Both the position numbers and the translations under genes were made by a program. DNA of 11,785 nucleotides from an uncultured Rickettsiales bacterium (GTDB lineage Bacteria; Pseudomonadota; Alphaproteobacteria; Rickettsiales; Deianiraeaceae): the NCBI GenBank assembly GCA_946544555.1, contig CAMNMI010000019.1, positions 1 to 11,785 on the forward strand. The letters are read 5' to 3'. The notes under the pieces are model-generated. The model saw only the letters and a list, made by a program, of their open reading frames with translations, did no database searches and had not been told where the DNA came from. Below, piece by piece: positions 1 to 8,169 of the stretch (positions are counted from its first letter, which is position 1; each line of letters starts with the position of its first letter).

Positions 1-52
1 GCGCTCCGCCCCGACCCGCTCGGCGGCCAAATGCGCTCCGCCCCCGCGCAAC
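1..52. repeat. Palindromic G+C-rich element R1, right part only
   Basis: This is the right-hand end of the dispersed element seen complete at 9248-9355. It shares the arm GGCCAAATGCGCTCCG and the terminal GCGCAAC. The left part lies outside the window. It belongs to the 'CATTTGGC' arm type. It stops 2 bases before the priA stop codon, so the element abuts the gene's 3' end without entering it. Confidence 0.8.
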
Positions 53-54
53 GC

Positions 55-2190
55 CTACCCAAAACTATAACAATCAACATCCACCTTCAACTGGATGTTC
101 CGCGGCACTTCAATGGCCTTGCGGAAGTGGTTGAGCGCACTTATAACATTCATATTTTTATCCGCCTCAATTAGAAAACTATAACGATAACTGCGTTTGA
201 GATAATGCATGGTGCTCTCGCGCGGGCCCAGCAGTTTAGCATTCTGCGGCAGATATTCACTCAGCTTTTGTCCGATGAAATTCGCATATTGTCGTGCATG
301 CTCCTCAACCTCTGCCGCCACGATGATTGAAATGAACCGCGCATACGGTGGAAGATTGAACTTTTTCCGCTGCTGGATTTCCTCCTTGTAGAACATTTTC
401 ATGTCATGATTTTTGATATTTTGCAAAACCTGATTACTATTGTTTGATGTCTGAATTAGCACTTTGGCACCAGATAACTCACGGCCAGCCCGCCCAGATA
501 GCTGAAACAACAACTGAAACATGCGCTCGTAAGCCCTGAAATCGCCGTCAACAGTCATGCGGTCAATATCAAGGACGATTATTGCAGTCAAACGCGGAAA
601 ATGGTGCCCCTTTGACATAATCTGCGTGCCAATGATAATATCCACATCTCCCTACTGGATTTCTGCAGATAGCTGCTCTATATCACCATCCTTTGTTATC
701 TCATCGCTGGAAAAAAGCAGTGTGTTGACTTTCCTCTCCATCTCCTTTTCAAGGCCAGATTTTTCAATCCAATCACCGATTTCTTGTTGCAACTGTTCCA
801 CACCAACGCCCTTATTTGGTTCCAGATGCTTACTTCCACACTCCTGACAGGCAAACACATCGCGCATGATATAGCCGCAATAGTGGCACTTTAACTCACC
901 TCGCTTGCGGTGATAGGCCAAAAGGTTGTCGCAGTTCTCGCACTTGGCTTCAAATCCACAATCTTTGCATTGCAAAGTCCTTGAATAGCCTCGCCGATTG
1001 ATAAAAATCATGGCCTGTTCGCCATTTTTGACTGTCTCGCGAATTAACTCGCGAGCTTCTTCACTTATGCATCCTGCCTTTCCACCAAGCGCATTGGGGA
1101 TTAACTTAATTTCTGGTGGATTGGAATGAAAAAACTGTGTTTTCAGTTTGAATAGCTGGTACTTTCCTCCAATGACATTTGCCAGCGTCTCAATAGATGG
1201 CGTGGCAGATGAGAGAATTACCGGCAACGCCTCACACTTCGCACGCAAAATTGCCATGTCCCGTGCATGATAAACAGGCACTTCATCCTGCTTGTAGGAC
1301 AAATCATGCTCCTCGTCAATGACAATCAGGCGCAGATTTTTGTATGGCAACAGCAGTCCCGAGCGCGCCGAGATGACTATTCTTGCCGTCCCGCGAATGA
1401 TTGCTTCGTAATATTTCTTCTTGTTGGCAGCAGTCACCGATGAATGCCAAATCAGCGGTTCATATCCACAAACCTTGCAAACTGTTTCAATCAACTGATT
1501 TGTTAGTGCTATTTCAGGAACCATTAGGAGGACTTGTGCCGTGCTATCGCTTTGCAGGACTTTCTTCACCAATTCCAAGAACACAAATGTCTTGCCACTA
1601 CCCATTATTCCTTGCAGGACAGAAACATTAAATCCATCAAGCTTTATTGCATCTGCCACGGCTTGTTGCTCTTCCGAGAGCGTGATTTGCGCTGCCTTTG
1701 CAATCATTTCCTGCCGTTTTTTATTTGGTTTGATTTCTGCCAGTGCTCGCTTTTTATTTATCCAGCAATTTGGAATAACTAACTGCAAAAGCCGCTCCTT
1801 GTCAATTACGTTATAAAACGCCATTTTGTCTATGAATTGCAGGAAATTTTCACTCAATAGTTGCGGTTCCAGAATTTCACTGATTGGTTTGATTTTGTTG
1901 TATAGCAACTCACACTCTCCAAAAGAGACGTTTCCGTCTTGCAGTTTGGTCTCTTGCACTTCTAACACGATGCCGAATAAAATCTTATTTCCAAACCCGA
2001 CTTTTACCAGCGAGCCGATGATTTTGTCCTTCAAACTCGCATCAAATGAGTAGTAAAAACATCTATTCTGTTGACCAAAACAGTATATTCCTGCAAGGTA
2101 AATTATCTCGGTCCGCTGGCCTGTGATAAGTTCAATATCGTTTTTTTGTTTGGTAGAAAATAATGTCTGTTTTGAGTTTTTCTTTGGCAC
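55..2190 (-). pseudogene. priA: PriA primosomal helicase, interrupted by one in-frame TAG
   Basis: PriA is the 3'-5' DNA helicase that reloads the replisome at stalled forks. The GTG start at 2188-2190 opens a 512-residue N-terminal part. It carries a PriA-type DNA-binding region (about residues 25-140), Walker A GIMGSGKT (194-201), the Walker B/DEEH box (292-295), a SAT motif (328-330), and a zinc-binding cluster of Cys pairs at 408/411, 417/420, 435/438 and 448/451. A TAG at 652-654 ends it. The same frame continues without shift as GDVDIIIGTQIMSKGHHFP and the helicase tail QLSGRAGRE, to a TAG at 55-57. Together the halves have the expected length (about 710 codons) and no other lesion. The stop falls just before helicase motif V, so the short product would lack the second helicase lobe. 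A fresh nonsense mutation, a sequencing error and readthrough all fit. A separate restart at GTG 643-645 is less likely. Confidence 0.9.
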
Positions 2191-2238
2191 AGTTGGTAAT
2201 ATGTGGGGAATTTTTATTGTAAAATTTTTATTTTTTTT

Positions 2239-2348
2239 GTTGCGCTGCCCGAGGCCACGCCCTCGCGGTTTTTCAACTCCTCACTCAACCCGCCATCGCT
2301 CCCGCTCGGCTACGCTCGGAGGAAAAACCCAGCTCCGCGCCGCACAAC
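2239..2348. repeat. Palindromic G+C-rich element R2
   Basis: This full copy lies between the divergent priA and the small plus-strand gene at 2422. Its ends are GTTGCGC and GCACAAC, with one mismatch in the inverted repeat. The inner arms GGTTTTTCAACTCC and GGAGGAAAAACC pair. A T-run on the left and an A-run on the right lengthen the palindrome. On either strand the hairpin is followed by A rather than U, so it does not look like an intrinsic terminator. Confidence 0.85.
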
Positions 2349-2371
2349 AAAAAAAACTTCAATTTTTTCAT

Positions 2372-2399
2372 TTGCAATATTTTTTTTGGTTGTTATAAT
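2372..2399 (+). promoter_or_regulatory. Sigma-70-type promoter for the 2422-2583 gene
   Basis: The sequence shows TTGCAA (2372-2377), a 16-base spacer, and a perfect TATAAT (2394-2399). Transcription would begin near 2406, about 16 bases before the ATG. This is the best promoter match on the plus strand left of the tRNA, and the main reason to take the small ORF seriously. Confidence 0.65.
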
Positions 2400-2421
2400 G
2401 CAAATGTATTTATAGTTTATT

Positions 2422-2583
2422 ATGGCAGACACGAAAGCAAAGTTTTTTAAAGCATTCAACAACAATCAACCAAAAAAAGAAACAAAAACAACAGAAGAGC
2501 TTATGAAGGAACAAGAGAAAAAAACAGCACAAATATCATTGAAAAACAAAAATCGTTTAAACAAAACACAGAGCATCGCCTAA
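2422..2583 (+). CDS. Small lysine-rich hypothetical protein (53 aa)
   Basis: The ATG at 2422 opens a 53-codon ORF ending in TAA at 2581-2583. The product begins MADTKAKFFKAFNNN and is rich in Lys, Asn, Gln and Thr. It has no membrane segment or recognisable domain and looks largely disordered or helical. A good promoter sits 16 bases upstream of its leader. It is the only plus-strand gene among minus-strand neighbours, and its TAA overlaps the ftsI TAG in the shared bases CTAA. This tail-to-tail packing is typical of real gene ends. No ribosome binding site is visible. I do not recognise the family. The transcript could instead act as an RNA antisense to the 3' end of ftsI. Confidence 0.6.
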   Translation: MADTKAKFFKAFNNNQPKKETKTTEELMKEQEKKTAQISLKNKNRLNKTQSIA

Positions 2584-4301
2584 TCCTTTCCGATTGGTTT
2601 CATATTTAGCATTGGCCCAATTGTGGATATGACTTGTCCCATGGTCTTTCCAAGCATGCTTGCGCGGATATACCAGCTGTTTGAGGCATCTACTTTTGGG
2701 GTATCAAGCATGATGTAAAACACATATTGCGGGTTATTCATTGGCGCCGCCGCGATAAACGACAACACCATCGCGTTGCGGTCATAATGCCCCTTGCGGA
2801 GCTGAATGGCAGTCCCTGTCTTGCCGCCAATATCGTATTGATCTATGTATGCGCTCTTCCCACCGCCACTGTTAATTACCTGCCGCATGATGTCCTTGAA
2901 CGTCTCAAAATTCTCCTCATCAAGATAGCGATAGTTATATCTCTCCACGTCCTTTGGATTTGTCGCCAAGAAAGTTGGTCGCACTGGTTCGTTTTTCAGA
3001 AGCGATGCAATTGCCGTAACAAAATGTAAAGGCGTAACAGCAATTCCGTGGCCGTATGAAATTGTCACGCCGTTTGTGAAAGTCCAGCTTTTTGGATAAA
3101 TTGGCTTGCCAAGCTCGGGAAGCTCCGTGTTAAGCTTTTTCAGCAGTCCAAGATTGGCGATAAATACAAACTGGTTTTTCAGGTCAATGTCCTCCATCAC
3201 CTTCGCGCAACCCACATTAGAAGAGTAGCGAATGATGTCAATCAAGTTCAACTCACCACCTTTTGCCTCTTTCTTATCAATGTCATGGATGGTGAAATTC
3301 CCCAGCTGATATGCCTCGCGCTTGTATTTTTTATACGGCGACACTCCCGACTGCAATGCAGTGGCCGCGAGTATCAACTTGAAGACCGAGCCAAGCTCAT
3401 AGACACCATAAGAATAGCGGTTAAATAACGCAGATGATGAACAATTTGAATATGAGTTGAAGTCGCAATCTGGCAAGCTGACGGCGGAAATGACCTCGCC
3501 TGTGTGAATGTTCATTATTATGCCCGCAGCGCCTTGTGAGTTGGTTTCCACCATCTTTTGATGGAGAATATCGCGCATCACAGTTTGGCTGCTGCCGTCA
3601 ATTGAAAGCCGCAGTGGCTCATTATCAACCGTCCTCAAATATGAATTCATGCCTTTTTCAATGCCAGAAACGCATCTGTCAGAGGCCGAGCAGTAGCCCA
3701 CAACACTGTTCGCCGAGCGCGAGGTATAAAACCTTTTCTCTGTATTTTCAAACAGCAAGCCATCTATGCCAGCGTCCATAAGTGCCTGTTTTTGCTGAAT
3801 TGACAGTCCACTTTTGATAAAAACCACCTTGCCATTTTCCTTGCGTTTGTTGAGTTTTTCCAGAATTTTCTTCTTGTCGGCAACCGCATTTGGCACAATT
3901 TTGTTGATTTTGTCAATATCTGCGGGAATATTCTCCATCCTTGACGCCTGCAAATATAGGTCATAAACCACAATATTCCTTGCCAAAACCTTGCCATTTC
4001 TGTCGGTAATTTCCAATCTGTTGAATGGCTTGGCATCAATGTTATAGCGCGATGTTTTGTGGGCGTAGATGTCCTTTGTCAGCAGAAATGTCAACCGCAC
4101 CGCAAGCAGTAAAATAAATATCGCAACAGCAATCAAAACCATTTTTGAGCGGCCAATAATTGAATAGCCATCCTCATGCTCGTCAGCCGGCACAAGCGCT
4201 AAGATGTATGAGAATACCAGCACCTTTATCTTTGTAATAACCTTTACGATACCTCGGCAAAGCAACCTGTTGATGTAGAAAAATATTCTAAATGCTTTCA
4301 T
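2580..4301 (-). CDS. ftsI: Septal peptidoglycan transpeptidase FtsI (PBP3)
   Basis: This is a class B penicillin-binding protein that crosslinks septal peptidoglycan in the divisome. The 573 residues carry a cytoplasmic N-terminus of about 53 residues, one membrane anchor (about 54-74), a pedestal domain starting near the RLEITDRNG segment (95-103), and the transpeptidase domain. The catalytic motifs are all present: SVFK (305-308, nucleophile Ser305), SSN (360-362) and KTG (494-496). The length and the YSSNVG context fit FtsI better than the elongation enzyme PBP2. Its ATG overlaps the der stop in ATGA, so it is translated from the der transcript, with AAGGA just upstream. The stop is TAG, interlocked with the stop of the convergent small gene. 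The cytoplasmic tail is longer than the E. coli one. The gene appears intact. Confidence 0.9.
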   Translation of the reverse strand: MKAFRIFFYINRLLCRGIVKVITKIKVLVFSYILALVPADEHEDGYSIIGRSKMVLIAVAIFILLLAVRLTFLLTKDIYAHKTSRYNIDAKPFNRLEITDRNGKVLARNIVVYDLYLQASRMENIPADIDKINKIVPNAVADKKKILEKLNKRKENGKVVFIKSGLSIQQKQALMDAGIDGLLFENTEKRFYTSRSANSVVGYCSASDRCVSGIEKGMNSYLRTVDNEPLRLSIDGSSQTVMRDILHQKMVETNSQGAAGIIMNIHTGEVISAVSLPDCDFNSYSNCSSSALFNRYSYGVYELGSVFKLILAATALQSGVSPYKKYKREAYQLGNFTIHDIDKKEAKGGELNLIDIIRYSSNVGCAKVMEDIDLKNQFVFIANLGLLKKLNTELPELGKPIYPKSWTFTNGVTISYGHGIAVTPLHFVTAIASLLKNEPVRPTFLATNPKDVERYNYRYLDEENFETFKDIMRQVINSGGGKSAYIDQYDIGGKTGTAIQLRKGHYDRNAMVLSFIAAAPMNNPQYVFYIMLDTPKVDASNSWYIRASMLGKTMGQVISTIGPMLNMKPIGKD

Positions 4302-5653
4302 TTGTCCTTAACTTTTCCTCTAACAGACAGTCTTATTGGTATTCCCAGCAAATCAAATTCGCGGTAAAGCCAATTTTTCAGTGCTTCAATCTTGGATATT
4401 GTAATTTTCTTCTCATTGAGGCTACTAAATGCTACAAAAGTTGGCGGCCGCACCTTGATTTGATTGATGTATTTTATCTTCAATTCTTGCACTATTCCAG
4501 GGCGTTTATATGCATCCGCAATCGCCCTATTAAAGCGCCCGGCTCCGATTTTTGTGTTCCACTTATCATACAGCACAGCCAGCTCCGCAAGCATGTCACT
4601 CAGATTATCATCATGCAGCGCCGAGCACGTAAAAAATACAATGCCCTTCACTTGCGCAATGGACTTCCTGATGCGCTCTTTCAGCATGTCAATCAGTTTT
4701 TCGGTATTCTCCTTGACATTGTCAACCAAGTCCCATTTGTTGAAGCAAATCACTAAAATCCTGCCCTCGTTGCAGATTTTCTGGCAAAGCGTCAAGTCCT
4801 GCTCTTCCAGCGCCACCGATATATCCATTATCATCACGGCGATGTCCGCAAACTGCAATGCTTCAAAGCTCTTGTCCACTGATGCAAGTTCCAAGTTGTC
4901 GCCCTCCTTATGCCTTTTTCTGATGCCCGCAGTGTCAATCAGGACAAACTCTCTGCCGCCACATGTGAACGGAATTTCCACCTTGTCCCGCGTTGTGCCC
5001 GCAATTTCACTGGCTATAACCCTTTCCTCACCAAGCAACTTATTCAAAAATGTTGACTTACCAGCATTTGGTCGCCCTAAAATAGCTATACGGATTTTGT
5101 GACTGGTATCTTCAACTGGCTCCTGTTCCTCATCGTGTGCCTGCTTGTAGAGCTCATATTCATGCAACAGCGCCTCGTATAAATCACCAATTCCCAGATT
5201 GTGCGATGCAGAAATCAGTATCGGCCTGTCGCCCAGTTGATAGAGATTGTCAATGTCAATGTTGTTTGCATTTTCGGCCTTGTTGATGACCGTGATAACC
5301 TTTTTCTCGTGCTTGCGGAGGAGGTTCAGCACTTGCATATCTGTGTCAATTACACCAACTTTTCCATCAATCACGAACACGCAAATATCCGCATTTTCAA
5401 TACTCCTCACGGCCTGTTGGAACATCTGTTTTTCAATGACATTTTTTGTCCTCATGCCAGTAAATTCTATGCCTGCCGCATCAACAAACTTTGCTTTGAT
5501 GTCAAAAAGGTCGGCCACAACCTCATTTCTGTCGCGAGTAACACCTGCCACATTTGCAACTATGGCCTCCTGCCGCTTGCCGACAATCCTGTTGAAAAGT
5601 GTGGTCTTGCCAACATTTGCGCGCCCAACTATTGCAACAGTAAAAATACTCAC
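4298..5653 (-). CDS. der: Ribosome-assembly GTPase Der (EngA)
   Basis: Der is a tandem GTPase needed for 50S subunit maturation. The 451 residues hold GTPase domain 1 (G1 GRANVGKT at 10-17, G3 DAAG at 58-61, G4 NKAE at 124-127). An acidic linker follows (about 174-184). GTPase domain 2 has G1 GRPNAGKS (193-200), G3 DTAG (240-243) and G4 NKWD (305-308). A KH-like C-terminal domain starts near 370. The start is GTG at 5651-5653, chosen because MSIFTVAIVGR matches where Der proteins begin; no clear ribosome binding site is seen. Domain 1 departs from consensus in G3 (Thr to Ala) and G4 (Asp to Glu), while domain 2 is canonical. The gene is followed directly by ftsI (ATGA overlap). A TATAAA box lies upstream without an obvious -35. 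Confidence 0.93.
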   Translation of the reverse strand: MSIFTVAIVGRANVGKTTLFNRIVGKRQEAIVANVAGVTRDRNEVVADLFDIKAKFVDAAGIEFTGMRTKNVIEKQMFQQAVRSIENADICVFVIDGKVGVIDTDMQVLNLLRKHEKKVITVINKAENANNIDIDNLYQLGDRPILISASHNLGIGDLYEALLHEYELYKQAHDEEQEPVEDTSHKIRIAILGRPNAGKSTFLNKLLGEERVIASEIAGTTRDKVEIPFTCGGREFVLIDTAGIRKRHKEGDNLELASVDKSFEALQFADIAVMIMDISVALEEQDLTLCQKICNEGRILVICFNKWDLVDNVKENTEKLIDMLKERIRKSIAQVKGIVFFTCSALHDDNLSDMLAELAVLYDKWNTKIGAGRFNRAIADAYKRPGIVQELKIKYINQIKVRPPTFVAFSSLNEKKITISKIEALKNWLYREFDLLGIPIRLSVRGKVKDK

Positions 5654-5711
5654 CTTGCGAGCGTTAAAACTATTTCACAAAAAGCAAGTTTTTATACTCT
5701 TTCAAACAAGC

Positions 5712-5842
5712 TATTGATTTATGTTGCGCCGCCCGCGGCCACGCCCTCGCGGTTTTTAACCTCCTCGCTCTTATGTCGGCGCTCCCGCGCCTCCCCGCTC
5801 GGAGTAAAAACTCGCTCCGCCCCTGGCGCAACAAAATCAATA
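5712..5842. repeat. Palindromic G+C-rich element R3, best preserved copy
   Basis: This copy fills most of the gap between the pth stop and the der start. The G+C-rich core is 5723-5832, bounded by perfect 8-base inverted ends GTTGCGCC/GGCGCAAC. The inverted repeat continues outward into A+T-rich sequence: TATTGATTT at 5712-5720 and its exact complement at 5834-5842. The inner arms GGTTTTTAACCTCC and GGAGTAAAAACTC pair with small mismatches. The right end stops 7 bases before the pth TGA. A der transcript read through from pth would contain the hairpin, so it could affect pth-der coupling. Confidence 0.85.
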
Positions 5843-5849
5843 CAAAAAC

Positions 5850-6413
5850 TCAACACAACAAGTTTTTAACCATTTCCTCTACTTCTTCCAAAATATCATC
5901 CAATTTTCGTTGCTCCTCGTAAGTGAATTTTGACAGCACATACGCCGCAACATCATACTGCCTGTTTGGTGGCCTATCAATGCCAATGCGCACCCGATGA
6001 TATGGCTCGTGAACATGACTATTTATTGACTTTATCCCATTGTGGCCAGCCGGGTTGCGCGACTGCGTATACTTGATTTGCCCGAATTTCAAATCCAATT
6101 CGTCATGGAGAACTATTATGTCCTCTGGCCTGATTTTGTAGAACTTCACCACAGCAATTACACTTTCGCCTGACAAATTCATATATGTCTGCGGTTTTAT
6201 CAAAATGCACTCTTGATTGTGAAAAATACCTCTGCAAATCTTGCATTTGAGCTTTTTGTTATCAAGCCATTCATCAAAATTACCACTGCGCTGGATTGCG
6301 TCAATCGCCAAAAAACCAGCATTGTGCTTTGTCATTTCATACTCCTTTGGATAGTTTCCAAGACCAACAATAAGTTTGATTTTTTTTGGAGGAGTTTTTG
6401 TGAAAAAGCCCAT
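5850..6413 (-). CDS. pth: Peptidyl-tRNA hydrolase
   Basis: Pth cleaves peptidyl-tRNA released from stalled ribosomes, recycling tRNA in the cytoplasm. The 187 residues match the usual length. The family opening LIVGLGN ends at Asn20. Catalytic His30 lies in TKHNAGF, followed by YMNLSG with Asn79, VLHDELDL with Asp104, and NPAGHNGIKSI with the conserved His-Asn pair at 124-125. These correspond to the known catalytic and substrate-binding residues of the bacterial enzyme. The ATG at 6411-6413 is two bases after the TAA of the upstream GspL-like gene, so the two are co-transcribed and probably translationally coupled. The stop is TGA. The residues before the core, ending TPPKKIK, are a short lysine-rich extension. 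Confidence 0.95.
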   Translation of the reverse strand: MGFFTKTPPKKIKLIVGLGNYPKEYEMTKHNAGFLAIDAIQRSGNFDEWLDNKKLKCKICRGIFHNQECILIKPQTYMNLSGESVIAVVKFYKIRPEDIIVLHDELDLKFGQIKYTQSRNPAGHNGIKSINSHVHEPYHRVRIGIDRPPNRQYDVAAYVLSKFTYEEQRKLDDILEEVEEMVKNLLC

Positions 6414-6415
6414 AA

Positions 6416-7930
6416 TTATTCATCTGCTGGTTGAGCTGCATTGTTATCTTCACCGCTTGAAGTTTCCTCTTTTATTGTCGTGTCGCCGTAATACAGAATA
6501 GTCATTTTGTCCCTGATGTCTCTTGAGGCTAACTTTTTTCTCTCCTTATCATTAATATCTTTAAAACTTATATCAACATTTGTGTATGTTTTTTTCAACA
6601 TTGTAATTATCTCATTTTTCAAGTTCTCAATGTTTTGTAATGCAAGCTTTGCTGATAATGTCTGATTAAAAAACGCAACATCAAGTTCAAGTGTGTTTTT
6701 TCTTGTTTTTGCAGTGCAATCTGTGCATGAGAACTTATATCCCTCAACATATGTTGAACCGCGGTATTTCTTGAATATTTCGGCAATATCTCTTATGGTA
6801 TCAACATGATTATTATTCACATTTGGATCGCTAATTTTTGATGCCATTGTTAGCAATATCTTCTCAGACAATCTTTCCAATATCTTCTTCTGCTTGTTAT
6901 ATTGTGCCTGCTGCGTGCTTAACTCGAACTTTGATCTCTCAAGCTGTGCTTTTGTTGCATTTGAGCCAATTAATCTAAAAGATGCAAAAAACAAGACACC
7001 ACAAGCACATGCAATTGAAGCAACAAATAAACACCGTATTGTGTAAAATAAAGCTTTGTGTTTTTTTAAACCTCCGCTTTCCAGTTTTTTTACATTTTTC
7101 AGGTTTTTTAATGCCATTTTCGCAAGACCAAGCTCGTTTGCAATATCTGGAACAGAATGCACAATGTTTGATATGTCAAGTGATAGCTGTTGTATGTTTA
7201 AATCTATGCCATTGAAAAATGGACTGCTTGACAAAAGTTCTTCCTGATTAATGTCAACTGTTGTAAAAATCTTCACACGCGCAGTGCTTGTGAGAAATTC
7301 AAATGTCGTTCCTACATGTTTTAATGTTGTTTCAAGAATATTTGCTGCCGATTGCGTTGGAGTTTCATCAAGCTTTCTTCTAACCAAACGACCAAATAAA
7401 AAGTTCTTTCCATTTGAGACAATCACTATTATGCCCTCTTCCAACGCAAACAAACTGATGTTCAAATTGTTATTCATTTTAGCGGTCAGGTCAACGCCTA
7501 TTGACTGCACGGCATGCACAAACAAATATGTATTGTTTATATTTATATCCAGCGAATAAAGTACATCAAAAACCTTCTTGATGTGTGCCTCGTTAGCATC
7601 CGTAATGACCTTATTTATTATCACATCATTTGTGTGCAACAAACCCTTTCCTTTTTCAAAAATGTTATTATAATTTCCAAACAAAACCTCCTTTTTTGCC
7701 AGTTCTCCATCTATCGTCTTTTTATGTTGCGCTAATGTTCCGTTTGTAAAGTTTTTGTATTCCGAAAAAGTGAAAAAACTGTTAATAAAAATTTTCAAAT
7801 GTTTGTGGCGCTTAACTGCATCTGCAAACTCATTATAATTGACGTTTGTCTTGTTTGTTGTATAAAATACTTCCTCCAACTTGTCATCAGTTAAACAAAT
7901 CCTTTCTATATCAAGATACAAAATGCTCAT
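6416..7930 (-). CDS. GspL / PilM-PilN-like inner-membrane assembly protein
   Basis: I do not recognise a precise orthologue, but the architecture is that of GspL (type II secretion) or a PilM-PilN fusion (type IV pili). About 290 cytoplasmic residues begin MSILYLDI and contain a stretch resembling the second phosphate-loop region of the actin-like PilM fold (NGKNFLFGRLV, 173-183). One membrane helix follows (about 297-320). After it come a coiled coil (about 325-361), an alpha/beta region that could be the ferredoxin-like periplasmic domain, and an acidic tail. A CTDC motif at 402-405 could form a disulfide outside the membrane. I chose the ATG at 7928-7930; a TTG four codons earlier nearly coincides with the predicted transcription start. 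The 504-residue gene leads directly into pth. It is visibly more A+T-rich than der or ftsI. A prepilin gene at 11403 makes a pilus or secretion role plausible. Confidence 0.65.
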   Translation of the reverse strand: MSILYLDIERICLTDDKLEEVFYTTNKTNVNYNEFADAVKRHKHLKIFINSFFTFSEYKNFTNGTLAQHKKTIDGELAKKEVLFGNYNNIFEKGKGLLHTNDVIINKVITDANEAHIKKVFDVLYSLDININNTYLFVHAVQSIGVDLTAKMNNNLNISLFALEEGIIVIVSNGKNFLFGRLVRRKLDETPTQSAANILETTLKHVGTTFEFLTSTARVKIFTTVDINQEELLSSSPFFNGIDLNIQQLSLDISNIVHSVPDIANELGLAKMALKNLKNVKKLESGGLKKHKALFYTIRCLFVASIACACGVLFFASFRLIGSNATKAQLERSKFELSTQQAQYNKQKKILERLSEKILLTMASKISDPNVNNNHVDTIRDIAEIFKKYRGSTYVEGYKFSCTDCTAKTRKNTLELDVAFFNQTLSAKLALQNIENLKNEIITMLKKTYTNVDISFKDINDKERKKLASRDIRDKMTILYYGDTTIKEETSSGEDNNAAQPADE

Positions 7931-7950
7931 ACAAGCAAACAAGTTAAATT

Positions 7951-7978
7951 AGATTAGAAGATAAGTTATAATTGTCAA
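7951..7978 (-). promoter_or_regulatory. Candidate promoter for the GspL-like gene and pth
   Basis: On the minus strand a perfect TTGACA (7973-7978) is followed after 16 bases by TAATCT (7951-7956), a weak -10. Transcription would start near 7944, about 14 bases before the ATG at 7930. That short leader argues against the TTG start at 7942. Confidence 0.45.
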
Positions 7979-8021
7979 GATGGGTTTTGATAGCTTATTA
8001 ATGTTGTACAGAGCATAGTAT

Positions 8022-8111
8022 GTTTGCACGAGGAAGGTATCTGGGCGTGAGCGAAGGAGTGTTGAGCGATGAAAATGCAAGCCGCAAGAACATTGCCTCG
8101 GGCAGCGCAAC
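8022..8111. repeat. Decayed palindromic element R4, reverse orientation
   Basis: Read on the minus strand it begins GTTGCGCTGCCCGAGGC, like element R2, but then diverges, is about 20 bases shorter than the other copies, and its inner arms no longer pair. It lies between the peptidase stop and the GspL-like start. No protein-coding sequence is apparent in this 239-base gap beyond the element and the promoter. Confidence 0.6.
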
Positions 8112-8169
8112 ACCAAAATTTTAATTTTTTTCGTGCGAGACACTAACGGTCCGCGCCCTTAACCCTCCC

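Noticed and set aside
1..52. Repeats as part of a CRISPR array
   Set aside because: Copies are kilobases apart with genes between, and there are no regular spacers or cas genes.
652..654. TAG as a reassigned sense codon
   Set aside because: TAG ends ftsI, the ThrC-like gene and the priA C-terminus at natural family lengths, so general reassignment does not fit.
2239..2348. Palindromic element as an intrinsic terminator
   Set aside because: The hairpin is strong but is followed by A on both strands instead of the U-run needed. Other copies also lack a U-run.
5201..5869. 222-codon plus-strand ORF
   Set aside because: It lies antisense to der and crosses repeat R3. The der frame is clearly the real one. 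Other long plus-strand frames inside der, ftsI, pth and priA are likewise shadows.
7949..8143. 64-codon minus-strand ORF
   Set aside because: It runs through the decayed repeat R4 and the GspL-like promoter, and its composition follows the repeat. No motif or start signal supports it.
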